A DNA stretch of 64,000 bases, taken from Trichopria drosophilae (taxonomy: Eukaryota > Arthropoda > Insecta > Hymenoptera > Diapriidae). A program made the translations under genes and the position numbers. Shown one piece after another: positions 1 to 10,401 of this stretch; the first letter of the stretch is position 1, and each line of letters opens with the position of its first letter. The notes under the pieces are model-generated. The model searched no databases. It worked only from the letters and a program-made list of their open reading frames with translations, and was not told the origin of the DNA. The DNA is taken from the NCBI GenBank assembly GCA_030407085.1, contig CM059582.1, positions 92,877,001 to 92,941,000 of the forward strand, in the 5' to 3' direction.

Positions 1-1
1 G

Positions 2-1120
2 TGTCAAAATCTCCATTATCAACTTGTCTGTTATGCCGATGATGAGGATCGGGAACAAGAATATTTCACGGCCCACAAGTTCGGAGCCTACGAACTGCAA
101 TATTTGGACACAATAGAATGTGTAGTAGCTCTCTTGGCCAGCTGCGAAAAGGGTGCATCGACTTCGTCTACCAACAATGCTCCTGGTCCAGCCCCAGTTT
201 CAAGACTGAATTATCTGCCGAAGGTGTCTCTACCAGCGTTCTCCGGTAAATACACAGATTGGGCAAAATTTCGCGCTTATTTTGAGTCTTTAATTGTAAA
301 TAATGACGCGATTGATAATTTGCAGAAATTGCACTATTTACTATCAAGTGTGACCGGTGAACCTAGTGATTTTTTGAAAAATATAGTTTTTGCTCCCGAG
401 AGCTTTGCAACTGCGTGGCGACTTTTAATTTCAAAGTACGATATTCCACGGGCTATAGTATCTGCACAAATTGATGCGCGGTATTCACAATCGGGTAACA
501 GAAATAATTACATCGTTAGAAAATGCTAAAAGGTTCGCATATGTATCGGCACCCGCGGAACAACCTCCTGTCGGTATGCATGGTGTCAGTAACATGCTTG
601 TTTGTATAATTTCATCGAAATTTGATAACGCTACTAGACAGGCGTAGGAGTTTCACCTGGGTAATACTCGCGAATTTCCGCATTTTTCGGAGTTGAGTAG
701 ATTTTTGGAAACTCGAATACGTGGAATGGAAACATTTTCCAAAACTCAACAAACTGCTACGCCTGCCTCTAAGCGCACAGATTCGCCCTCGAAATTGTCC
801 GTGAAGCCAGTTAAAACAACTTCGCACGTAATTGCAACGCCATCTATCGTTTGCCCGATCTGTAGCGAATCACACGGTATTTATCAATGCTCAAAATTCA
901 AATCATACACACCTTCAACTCGATTAAAGTTTGTAAAAGATGCGCATTTATGTTTAAACTGTCTCGGAACGAAACATTTGCGTCGCAATGTAAAAGTACT
1001 CGTACTTGCGTTCAGTGTCACAAGAGACACCATACGCTTTTACATTATGACTCTACTCCTCAGAAATTAGAGATGCCACAGGCAACTGAGCCCGAAACGC
1101 TATCGACGCAGGCGCGTTGA
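2..1120 (+). pseudogene. BEL/Pao retrotransposon Gag, broken
   Basis: Gag-like protein of a BEL/Pao LTR retrotransposon, which packages element RNA. The frame is open from the window edge to 529, so the N-terminus is cut off by the window. It shows the insect BEL Gag core (DUF1759 type): LPKVSLPAFSGKYTDWAKF, then KLHYLLSSVTGEP and AIVSAQID. The frame shifts after about 520. A second frame (693-1070) carries the CCHC region CPICSESHGIYQCSKF and CLNCLGTKH, and a third (887-1120) carries CVQCHKRHH. At least two frame changes separate recognisable domains, so this is a decayed copy. The family call is confident; exact limits are not. Confidence 0.85.
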
Positions 1121-1141
1121 TCTGAACAGGAAGTCCAAACA

Positions 1142-1486
1142 TTGATGTCTTCAACAACATCGGGTCGAATAGGTCACGTGCTATTGGCAACGGCTCACGT
1201 GCTTGTGACATCTTCTGCGTCTCGTAGTATTAAGGTACGTGCTTTATTAGACCAAGGGTCAACGCGATCTTTTATCACCGAACAGTTAGCTCATGCGCTT
1301 CAGTTGCGTAAAGTACGAATTGTGACTTCATTGGTAGAAATCGGAAATGTATCTGCCGGGTCAGCTGATTCAGCGGTCGATATGTGCCTTGGACCCAAGT
1401 CAGGTCAAGGTCCATTTTTTAACACAAGTGCGTTGGTGCTGAGGTCCCTTACGAGTTACCTACCGCGAATTTCCTCTCAGAATTGA
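1142..1486 (+). pseudogene. BEL/Pao aspartic protease domain fragment
   Basis: Retropepsin-like protease of the same BEL/Pao element (DUF1758 type), which would process Gag-Pol. The key segment is VRALLDQGSTRSFITEQLAH, where LDQGS sits in place of the usual D-S/T-G active-site loop; this form is common in insect BEL elements. It follows the zinc-knuckle region directly and is on the same strand. The downstream frame breaks after LTSYLPRIS, and the expected continuation (IIGVDLYGALL) appears in another frame near 1555-1590. Inactive by frame damage. Confidence 0.8.
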
Positions 1487-1544
1487 TTATGGTCTCATAT
1501 TCGATCATTAAATCTCGCAGATGATCACCCCACGGAGGATGAAC

Positions 1545-1995
1545 CTATCCATATAATTATCGGAGTCGATCTCTATGGAGCTCTCTTATTAGATGGCTTA
1601 CTTTGAGCCAACCGCTCAAAATAACGTTTTGGGTTGGGTGGTCTCTGGCCCTACCACTCTTCCCAAACCGTCTCTTGATGGAGAAGTATCCACTCTCCAT
1701 TGCGCTGATATCCAGTGCAATGATCTCAACGCCGCCCTAACGAAATTCTGGGAATTAGAAAATATTCCTGACATTAAACTGCTTTCTCCTGAAGAAACTA
1801 TGTGAGAGGCACATTTTCAGGAGACCCACTCTCGCGATGCTTCTGGAAGGTACGTCGTTCGCCTTCCATTCAAAAATATTGGGGATTGACTGCAAAACGC
1901 ATTACGAATTATGAACACTCTTTCTCGCCGTCTCAGTCGTGCCCATGGTGTAATAAGTAAGGTGAAGCAACTGGAAGATGCGCAGTCGTTCGCAT
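1545..1995 (+). pseudogene. BEL/Pao Pol segment between protease and RT, truncated
   Basis: Continuation of the BEL/Pao Pol. Visible pieces are IIIGVDLYGALL near 1555, NVLGWVVSGPT (about 1620-1650), FWELENIPDIKLLSPEETM (1750-1803) and, past a stop, SRDASGRYVVRLPF and LSRRLSRAHGVISKVKQLE (to about 1980). These are the conserved blocks just before the reverse transcriptase of this family. Similarity ends abruptly at about 1995 in a short TA repeat; no RT palm (YVDD-type) follows. The next part of the same polyprotein, RNase H and integrase, is seen 10.5 kb downstream at 12500. Confidence 0.75.
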
Positions 1996-3654
1996 AGCAT
2001 ATATATATATAAATAGTGTGCGTCAACCAATCAGGAACCGGCGCAAATGCAGGTTCAATATGGCGGATCTATCGCGCGAAACTGTATGTTTACAAATTAC
2101 AATCAGCTTTAAGATTGTCAAAAGAGCAGTGTGTCGTGCAATATTGTGCTGACTTGTGCAGGTGTGTTGTGCTATCTCGACAAAAGAATTTGTGCAATCT
2201 AGAGTAAGGAAAACTTGCAGGTAAATATTTATTAATAATAGCATTCATAAGTTTATGTTAAAAACTGCCTTAATCAAACAACGCAACATAACCACAGTTT
2301 CGTAAGGGAAAAAATGAAAAAATTGTGCTTTGGTTTGTATAATGAATTGTTGATAGTAATGTAATTAACATTGTTATTCTGTATTGTATGTAGAAATAGA
2401 TTTTGTAATATAAAAAATATTGTGTATAACATGGTGGTCGTTTTCAGGCAACCCCGGTAAAAGTTGGGAACAAAAGTTGGTCAGGAAAAAAAACTGTTGC
2501 CGAAAGTTTCGTTCGTACGTTACGTTCGTAAGTTTCGTTCGTACGTTTATTTATTATCCGAACAATTGAAAAATAACATTACGTGGTTAAAAAGGATATA
2601 CGTATTTCGACCTTTTTTTTAATCATTTTATTCTGTCTTTAACAACTGATTTTAATATTGGTAACGTTCCTTCACAACTTTCTGCGAGTAAAGAATCGAT
2701 ACTCAATTTTGAAACAAATGCATCGCCCAGTAATTTCGTTTTCAAGGAATATGTTCTTTCACTAAAAATATCAAAACTCTTTTATAATGGTTATAATATC
2801 TTTCTATGAAATGTAATTTTACTGATGCTATTTTCCACATTTTTTACTTTTTTTCTGTCGCATTTTACACACACTTGCAACAAAAATATTTTCGGCGCAT
2901 TTGCAAAAATGTTTTTTCTGCGAATTTAAATGCCACTCTTACATTCGCAGAAACAAATTTTACGCACTTGTATCGAAAAATACTATTATCATACTTTTAA
3001 AGATTAAAATATTATTAACGGTATTATTTTCAAATACAATAGATAATTGTTCCTGGAAAAAATTTCAACCGGGCAAAAAATATTTCTTTATCCAGTTATT
3101 TTATAATTGAATTTGTTCTTCTTAACAAATGGTAAACAATTTAGAAATATGAAGGGATTTTCATTATTGAAGGCTTATTTTCTGGTGAAAAACATTCTTT
3201 ACAATTGTACGGAATAAATTTTTCAAGTGTCCTAAACTAATATGTAATATAGCAAATCGTATACAAGAATTCTTGTTTTTTTTATTTTTTTTCCTAATTA
3301 CAGATATTAGAAATTAACTTTAAAAACCTTGTTCAGTGAAGTTGCAGAGCATATTTTTCTCGGGAAATTAAGCCTCAATAATTAAACCCCTTGGTAGTAT
3401 ATAATTCTTTTACAATTTTGAAGGAAAAAAATGCAATCGTAAAAAAGTTGAGAAATAAATGATTTTGTTTTGTTTCAAAATTTGTTCAGGAACAATAATC
3501 CCTTCTGTTCTCAAATAATACCGATAATAGTACCACTTATATTTTTAAAAGTATAATAAAATATGTTTTGTTACAGTGTGCGAAAAGTGTGAATTATTAG
3601 ATTTTCAAAGGTACTTTAGGCACACATGCAACAAAATAGTATATTGTGTATCAA
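1996..3654. other. AT-rich spacer without recognisable gene
   Basis: No convincing protein or RNA gene. There is a short GTTCGTACGT-type tandem stretch at about 2505-2546. A block near 2940-3000 (ACGCACTTGTATCGAAAAA) has a diverged copy near 34065-34110. The short open frames here have no family features. Confidence 0.5.
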
Positions 3655-3813
3655 GGGCGAAAAAGGAGTGATTGGCGCGGGGCGGGGTGCACAGAAGCCA
3701 CCCAAAGTACCGTCGCCGAGGCCCCACTGCCATCCGTCATGCGTCAATCACTTTTCGCCTATGATGCTGAAGCTATTGTTTGTCCGCAACAATAGTGGAG
3801 AGTTTGTCATTGA

Positions 3814-5035
3814 ATGAATGCAAAGCGGGCGCAATATGACTTTTTGCATATCACTTTCTTTCAATATAAATTTTATTGCTCACACGAGGTCTACCTGTGC
3901 TCCTGCGCACCGTGCTCGCGCAGTCCGGCGCGACAATTTACCAGTGCACATCTGGCGGTTTATCATAAATCCCGTAAGCGGCAGCACGTTCCGGACGAGC
4001 CAAGAGTGCCCATGCAACAGGAGGGGTCGGTTACGCCTTCCCTCTCTCCGCCGCGAACGCCGGCGACCATAACTGGACAGGAGGCGGACCAGCCTCACGC
4101 GCTTCCATTAAGAGTAGGGCGGCCCCAGACAGCGTCAAAATGGCTTGCGTATAGAGACCAGCACACCAAGCAGATCCCGGATTTCTTTTCGCGCATGAAA
4201 CGTGCTTGCTCGCCCGAAACTTCACCATCCGCTGCTTCGGCCAATCTACAGCCTAAAAGACACTGCTCCACTTCTGCAATTATAAAAAAGCCAGTTCTCA
4301 ACACCGAACAACGCGATCCTGTAATGGAGGATAAATTCTCAGAGCTCCAAGACGCTATAGTTGCAGCCTTGTCAAAAAAAAATCGACGAGGCCACCAAAA
4401 CAAATGTGGAGGCCATTTCTGACCTCAGGAGTGAGGTCCTAAATGAGGTCGTCTCTTTAAAAAATAAATTGGTGGAAAAGGATCTCCAAATCGCCCATAC
4501 CACAGAACTAGAAAACCAAAGTAAGCTCCTCAGGAGAAAAAATATTAAAATTAGAGGATTAAATGTTTCCGGTGATCCTGTTGTGGCGGTCGAAAAATTC
4601 CTTGAGGAGGTTTTCGATCTGTCAAATGTTGTGGACACGGCCTTCTGTGTACGGAAAGAACCGTAAATCATCATCGTTGAGTTGCTCTCTCATCGCGCAA
4701 AGCTCCACATCATGTCTTCGAAGAAGCAATTCCTTGCGGGCAGGAATATTTTTATTGATGCCGACCTAACGGCCAGGGAGCGCCTCATAGACTTCAGCGC
4801 TAGGCAGCTTTTAAAAAAGGCTAAAGCCGATGGGAAAAAAGTGGAAAGGAAGTTCCAAAGGGTCCGCATAGACGGAGTCTGGCATAGCTGGTCGGACATC
4901 AAAGAAGCCTTTTCGCCTGAAGTGCAAGCACCGCCCAAAGAAATGGAGGTGGACCTTCTACCAGCGACGTCGACCAACTCAGCCATGACTTCACGGAATT
5001 TTTCTAGTGGTCAAGCCCATCTAAAAAACGCTTAG
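3814..5035 (+). pseudogene. LINE ORF1 (L1-ORF1-like RNA-binding protein), one frame change and one stop
   Basis: Starts at ATG 3814. The N-terminal 190 residues are Pro/Ser-rich. The frame then changes at a run of nine A (4374-4382) and continues from about 4361 in another frame. The second part has a predicted coiled-coil heptad region (about 4390-4520), then an RRM-like stretch beginning KNIKIRGLNVSG, and a C-terminal domain with RNIFIDADLTARERLIDF, LLKKAKADGKKV and FQRVRIDG. This is the order of L1-type ORF1p: coiled coil, RRM, CTD, which forms trimeric RNA-binding particles. A single TAA at 4664-4666 interrupts the RRM. No CCHC knuckle is seen. Either the A9 shift is programmed or it is an indel. 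Confidence 0.75.
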
Positions 5036-5151
5036 GTGCAGCCCCGTACTCCAGATCTAGGGGCTGCCGCTCATCACAGCATGCTTTCATTCATCGGCTG
5101 GAACCTCATGCTTTCTACCAGTACCGCTCCACTCAGCGTGTTCCTACAACA

Positions 5152-8100
5152 GTGGCGTCCCCAGCATCGCCCGACTCTTCGTTGGAAGTAGCCTTCTGGA
5201 ATATTCATGGGCCCCATAATTACTCCATGACGGCTAAGTACAAGCCTGGACAACTCATGAATTTTTCCGAGACTTGGTCTAATGCTCCATCGGTTCATCG
5301 TCTCGACCAAAATACGGAGAACTTCACTGTCCCTGCTATTAGAGAAGGCTCAAGAGGAAGATGCAGCGGTGGCTTATCAACGTTTGTCCCGACGTCGGTG
5401 TCACCAGTGCTGATTGACTCCTCCCGGTATTGGCTCTTTTTACATATAAAAACTGCTCCTTTTTCCTTGATTCAAGGCTCCTTTTATTTTCCACCAAACT
5501 CCGATCTTGTTATGTTGCTTAATTCCCTCCAATTAGTCCTCGACTTATTTTCAGTAAAATTCCCGGAAAGTATGATTATTCTTAGAGGGGATTTCAATTC
5601 GTGGACTGGTGACCTCGACCTGGAGCGCGAATTTCCTAACTTGTTTGATGAAACCCAATTTGAAGTAGCAAGAAAAACACACGACTCTAGATACAATGCT
5701 CGCGGAAATTTGTTGTACGACTTTATGTTTAAAAATAATTTTGTTCTCTTAAATGGCCGTTCGATTAGCGACACACCTGCGCAATTTACTTATGTAGACA
5801 CTAACGGGCGTAGTATAGTTGATTTCGTCTGGGTCTCCGCCGCCCATCTATTTATGGTTAAAGACTTTTTTATTGGCCATGACGGCGGAGGTTCAGACCA
5901 TTTCCCGGCAGTTGTTTCGCTCTCGCTTGTTTTTTCTAACTCACAGCCTCACTCGTGCCCCCCTAGTACTGCCGCGGCGAGATACAAAGTGTCGTGGTCC
6001 CCCGAGGGAGAATCTAAAATTGTCAAGCGCATGTGTGAAGTAAACCCTAATGTTTTGTTTTATGACCACGATAAACAAACCTTGTCTTCCGAAGCCTTTT
6101 GTTCCGGTTTCCTCAGCCTCCTCATCCAGGCGGGCCTAGTCAGCGTGTCTTCCCCATCCGGGAATACAATAAATCCAGTGCGTGCAGTACCCCAGTGGTA
6201 CGGCGCCTCTTGTAAACTAGCCAGAAAACGCTTAAATAGAGCTCATCATCTCTTGCGGAGGGGTGGCCACGATGGATCCCTAGAGAAGGCCTATCGTGCC
6301 GCCAAGCGCGATTTTAAACTCGAGACAATAGCTTCAAAAAAACTTCATTCCGCGCGTCTTGCGGACGCCTTTGCGGGGGTGAGGGACGCTAAGGGCTTTT
6401 GGTCGGCGGTACGGAAACACAGGCGGGCGCCTTCGGGTATTTCGCCAGTGTCCCTGGAAGCCTGGGCTGGTCACTTGGAGCTCCTTTACCCTCCGAGGCC
6501 TTCGGTGCCTTTGACCTTTTATGGGACCATCGATAGAGATCTTGACGGGCCGGTTCAGCCGCAGGAGCTGTTGGAGAGCATGAAGAGATTAAAATCGGGC
6601 AAAGCTGTAGGTCCGGATGGTATTCCGGCTGAAGCATGGAAACTTCTCTCAGGCGAGTGGTTCTCTCTTGTTCTAGACCTTTTTAATTCGATACTGTCAG
6701 ACGAGCTGCCGCCCGAGGGTTGGATGCAAGCAAATCTCTTCATGCTTTTCAAAAAGGGTGATCGATCTATCCCTGAAAACTACCGCGCGATTGCAATTAC
6801 TAATGCCTTCACCAAACTATTTACGCAAGTTATAGCGGCGAGACTGGAGAGCTGGCTCCAACAGCGAGACTTGTTACCTGACGAGCAAGCGGGATTTAGA
6901 AGAGGGCGTTCTGCGGAAGACAACATTTTCACGCTAAATGCAGCAGTTCAGATTCAATTAAGGAGAGCAGCATCTAAATGCTATGTTCTCTTTGTTGACT
7001 TCCGCAGAGCGTTCGACTCTATTCCACACAACAAACTGTGGCTCAAGTTATTTAATATTGGTTTAAGTGCGAAATTGGTTAGGTTGCTTAAGGCATTCTA
7101 TAACTCAGCCGAGTCAGCAGTTGTCTGCGCATCAGGTTCAACTGATCGGGTCAGGGTGACTGAAGGGGTACTACAGGGAGAAATTTTGAGCCCGCTGCTT
7201 TTTATCTTGTATATTTCCGACATACTGTCTTTTTTCCGCGAACAAGGCTTGAGAGGCATTGATTTTACATCCACATATGACCTTATGATGATCCTCTTCG
7301 CCGATGACGTGGCGATATTTGCTTACTCGCCTGTCGACTTAAGATCTAAGCTGAGGGTGCTTGCGTCCTACTGCAAGCAGAATGGCCTTGTAGTAAACTT
7401 GGAAAAAACTAAAATAATTGTTTTCAGGAGGGGCGGCCCTCTCGACGCATCTTCCAGAGATTTTTTTTTCGACGGTCGGCGGGTGGAAGTGGTGGCTACG
7501 TACCCCTACCTGGGCACTATCGTCTCCTCCTCGGCGAGTGGGCTGAAGGCTACTGAAAACGCTATAGCCAAGACTCGTCAGGCAACGACGTCTGTCTTGG
7601 CTTTAATGGCTTCAGCTAGATGTGACTCAGGCAGCGCAGCCCTCAAATTGTACGGTGCTTCAATCGTATCCACTCTCTTATACGCCGCTCCCTGTTGGGC
7701 CCTGGATCACCTTCCATCCCTGGAATCGATCCAGGTAGAATTTTTTAAGAAATGGCTTAAGCTCCCGCCTTCGACGCCACCATACCTCCTGCGCCTTGAG
7801 TTGGGGCTCTACCCTATATCAGCAGAAATTGTACGCAGAGCGCTGTCCCTTGTGATAAAATACTTGAGGCAGCCACCGAGCAGTTTGCCGCGGCAGGGAC
7901 TACTCAGACTTTTTGAGCTCAGTTTGGTTGGAACTAGTCCGACATCTTTGAACTGGATCTCACAGTTAAGGTCAGTCCTCAAGGACGCCTGTTATAATGA
8001 TTTATGGGCTAATTTTATGGCTGGTAACTGGGAGTCCTCTCTTACTTCCACCTGCGAAACTTTCGCTACATCCCAGCGTAATCGTGATCTCCAGCGCTAC

Positions 8101-8514
8101 TACATGTCGGACTCGTTCAAAATCCCAGTGTTTAGACAATTCTCCGATGGCCTGGCTTCACTGGCTCCTGAGCGATGCCAATTGGCGCACCTGCGCCTCA
8201 AGGTCCAGCTGAGAACGGCCACAATATATTCGCGATCATTCTGCATTGGTTCGACACTCCATGCTTACAATCCGACCGAACCTTGCTCGATATGTAATAC
8301 GGGTGGAAGGGAGACGTTAACGCACATATTGTGCGACTGTCCTCTTTCCAGCCCCTCAAGAGCCAGATTGCGCCAAAACAGTATATTTAAAAATTGCCCG
8401 GATGCAGACTTAATGGCCTTTTTAATCGACTCAGCTGACCCGCGGGTTTTGGGTGTGCTTTTTGGTTTCGTTAGTTCCTGCTTTGCCAGAAGGAGATTTA
8501 TTGTGGAAACTTAG
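5152..8514 (+). CDS. LINE ORF2: APE endonuclease plus reverse transcriptase
   Basis: Uninterrupted frame of about 1120 codons. The frame is open further upstream (to at least 5038) and 5152 is a GTG codon, so the true start is uncertain. The endonuclease domain shows NIHG (about residue 17), GDFNSW (about 146) and SDHFP (about 248). The reverse transcriptase shows KAVGPDGIPAEAW (about 484), NYRAIAITN, GFRRGRSAEDN, FVDFRRAFDS and the catalytic FADD (residues 716-719), then GLVVNLEKTK. The C-terminal region has CSICNTGGRETLTHILCDC at about 1045, a CX2CX9HX4C zinc motif. The protein would nick target DNA and prime reverse transcription there. All catalytic residues are present, so it could be active although its ORF1 is broken. 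Confidence 0.9.
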   Translation: MASPASPDSSLEVAFWNIHGPHNYSMTAKYKPGQLMNFSETWSNAPSVHRLDQNTENFTVPAIREGSRGRCSGGLSTFVPTSVSPVLIDSSRYWLFLHIKTAPFSLIQGSFYFPPNSDLVMLLNSLQLVLDLFSVKFPESMIILRGDFNSWTGDLDLEREFPNLFDETQFEVARKTHDSRYNARGNLLYDFMFKNNFVLLNGRSISDTPAQFTYVDTNGRSIVDFVWVSAAHLFMVKDFFIGHDGGGSDHFPAVVSLSLVFSNSQPHSCPPSTAAARYKVSWSPEGESKIVKRMCEVNPNVLFYDHDKQTLSSEAFCSGFLSLLIQAGLVSVSSPSGNTINPVRAVPQWYGASCKLARKRLNRAHHLLRRGGHDGSLEKAYRAAKRDFKLETIASKKLHSARLADAFAGVRDAKGFWSAVRKHRRAPSGISPVSLEAWAGHLELLYPPRPSVPLTFYGTIDRDLDGPVQPQELLESMKRLKSGKAVGPDGIPAEAWKLLSGEWFSLVLDLFNSILSDELPPEGWMQANLFMLFKKGDRSIPENYRAIAITNAFTKLFTQVIAARLESWLQQRDLLPDEQAGFRRGRSAEDNIFTLNAAVQIQLRRAASKCYVLFVDFRRAFDSIPHNKLWLKLFNIGLSAKLVRLLKAFYNSAESAVVCASGSTDRVRVTEGVLQGEILSPLLFILYISDILSFFREQGLRGIDFTSTYDLMMILFADDVAIFAYSPVDLRSKLRVLASYCKQNGLVVNLEKTKIIVFRRGGPLDASSRDFFFDGRRVEVVATYPYLGTIVSSSASGLKATENAIAKTRQATTSVLALMASARCDSGSAALKLYGASIVSTLLYAAPCWALDHLPSLESIQVEFFKKWLKLPPSTPPYLLRLELGLYPISAEIVRRALSLVIKYLRQPPSSLPRQGLLRLFELSLVGTSPTSLNWISQLRSVLKDACYNDLWANFMAGNWESSLTSTCETFATSQRNRDLQRYYMSDSFKIPVFRQFSDGLASLAPERCQLAHLRLKVQLRTATIYSRSFCIGSTLHAYNPTEPCSICNTGGRETLTHILCDCPLSSPSRARLRQNSIFKNCPDADLMAFLIDSADPRVLGVLFGFVSSCFARRRFIVET

Positions 8515-8768
8515 GTAGCCCTTTTTTTCGATCTGTTGCCTGTATCGGTTCGGTTATATGTAGCCAGTCCTTTCTGTAGCGGTGATTTTTTATTTCTTAT
8601 TTATATTTTATTTTATTATTATATGTATTTATACTAGCCTATGCCGTGCTAGTTTTTTTTTGCGACACTTTCTAGTATTGTAAGTCCCCTGATTTTGTAT
8701 GTCGTGCACTCCACCCAAAAGAATTAATGTATATTCATATATGGGTTCAATAAACTATACTAACTACT

Positions 8769-9444
8769 ACTAACATTATTTGTTGGCAGTAACTTTCCTA
8801 TAATTTTTTGAGTATAATATAAGTTTAACGTCAAAAAATAATTTATATGAGTCTCGAATTTTTACAAACAAAATTTTACAAGCTATAGTAATAATTATTA
8901 CATATATATATTCGTTATATACATTAACATTTTTATGTTAAATAAATGGTTATAATATTAAGCGATAATGTCTAATCAGAAATGACATGTTTGTAATTTT
9001 ATACCTAGGAGTACACAATAATGAGGTTTGTATGTAGCAGACGTGAGTTGAAACTATATCTGTATTGATTTTTTTTTTAATTCTTAATATTGATTTATTT
9101 TATCATCAATGTATGTAAGTATACAATTTTCAAATTTTGCTTGCTTAATCGCATGATGAAGGCAAATTAAGCTTATATAATTTCCTTTTCCAGCTTTTCT
9201 GTACTCTCTAAATCGAAATTAAGTAAAAAAGATACTAATTAAAAACTAATTCAATTATTAATAAATTTTACTAGTCGAAAACTACTGATTCATTTGTCAA
9301 ATTCAATTTTCTTTCGTAATATGCTTTTAAGAACTTCAATTAATAACATTAGATTAGTAGAATGTTCGTAGTAAATTACTACTTTTTACTATTGACTACA
9401 AAACAGTTGACTAATTGATAGTAACCCACTTTTCGCTTTACATT
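8769..9444. other. AT-rich spacer, nothing recognised
   Basis: AT-rich DNA with short TA runs. No coding or RNA signal seen. Confidence 0.5.
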
Positions 9445-9756
9445 CACGGAGAAAAATAATCAGCAAAATCAGCCGAAAAATCCGCAGATTCTACCAATTT
9501 TATCCTATAGGGACAGCTGTTGGAATTCCGTTAGGGATAGCCGATAATTTCAGCTATATTTACTGAAAAAGTCCGCAAATTTAACAGAACAAATCTGCTA
9601 ATGTAGCGGAAATTTAGAGCTAAGCGCGAATTGAGTAGGGTTAAGGCTACATTAGCGGAATCAAAACAGCTAAAATTGCATATATTTTCGGCAATTCCAG
9701 CCGAAAATTTTAGCTGATATGAATCACCTAATCCAGCGGAGTCATTTTTCTCCGTG
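9445..9756. mobile_element. MITE-like element, 312 bp, TIR CACGGAGAAAAAT
   Basis: Bounded by a 13-bp perfect inverted repeat: CACGGAGAAAAAT at 9445 and ATTTTTCTCCGTG ending at 9756. The interior is non-coding and rich in short motifs around CAGCNGAAA (CAGCCGAAAAATCCGC, TCAGCTGA). Short length, no ORF and matched ends fit a miniature inverted-repeat element. I could not identify a clean target-site duplication, so superfamily is open. Confidence 0.65.
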
Positions 9757-9873
9757 TTAGTAGTTTTGGACTGATTCGGATTCCCAGAGACATTTTATAT
9801 TTATTGCAATCATCATATTTACCATAATTGGCAATATATAGGTGTTATTTCAATCCCTACCATTGTTATAGAT

Positions 9874-10401
9874 TTGTATCTTGTTTCATTAGAAAACGTT
9901 GAGTCCAGCCAAACAAGAGAAGATGAATGGAAACTATTAAGAGAGTTCGAAAATGATTCAGCTCGTCATAAAATAGAATCCGAAGCTCTAATATACATAA
10001 CTGGGTACGTTGCACATCGTTTCCGCACTAAGTTCCCTCTTCTTGGTCTTCCTACCGCTCAAATGCAACCTTTCGATAAGCACGATTGGCTATCGTGTAT
10101 CTCAAGAGGCAACTGCATTTATACTTCCGAATCCTTTCAAGCCGTTGCTACTGAAATGGAGAAAGAGTTCCTAAAATTCCACGGCATGACGCTGTGCAGC
10201 GAAGATAACATTTTCGATCAGCTGACAAACCGCATTTGTTCTTCTATTAACATCGATGTATTTCCAAAACCTGTTATTCACTGTTGGGTACGTACTAGAA
10301 CGTATATCAGACTGAGGAATTTGAATCAGCGTATTAAAGAAGAAAACATGCAAGTGAGAAATTCAAAGAAAATTAAACATATCACAAATAAATTAGTGTA
10401 A
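9874..10401 (+). pseudogene. P-element/THAP9-like transposase, C-terminal fragment
   Basis: A 175-codon open frame whose sequence matches the C-terminal part of P/THAP9-type transposases by pattern: EALIYITGYVAHRFRTKF (the usual YI.GYVA.K block), LSCISRGNCIYTSESFQA, EFLKFHGMTLCSEDNIFDQL and VRTRTYIRLRNLNQRIKEEN. These transposases are RNase-H-fold DNA enzymes. The THAP DNA-binding domain, coiled coil and catalytic core are absent here. The region before 9874 ends in CATTGTTATAG, a plausible splice acceptor, so it may be a last exon. The family call comes from motif memory only. Confidence 0.6.

Larger units (their letters stand above)
3655..8768 (+). mobile_element. Non-LTR retrotransposon (LINE), APE-type, nearly full length
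   Basis: A GC-richer block in AT-rich DNA with the two-ORF plan of an APE-type LINE: an ORF1 with an L1-ORF1-like RNA-binding fold and an ORF2 with endonuclease, reverse transcriptase and a C-terminal zinc motif. The 3' end shows an AATAAA signal at 8749 followed by a short ACTAACTACTACTAAC tail rather than poly(A). The 5' edge (about 3655) is judged only from base composition; I found no clear target-site duplication. ORF1 is broken while ORF2 is intact. I cannot fix the clade; absence of an obvious RNase H domain should be checked. Confidence 0.8.
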
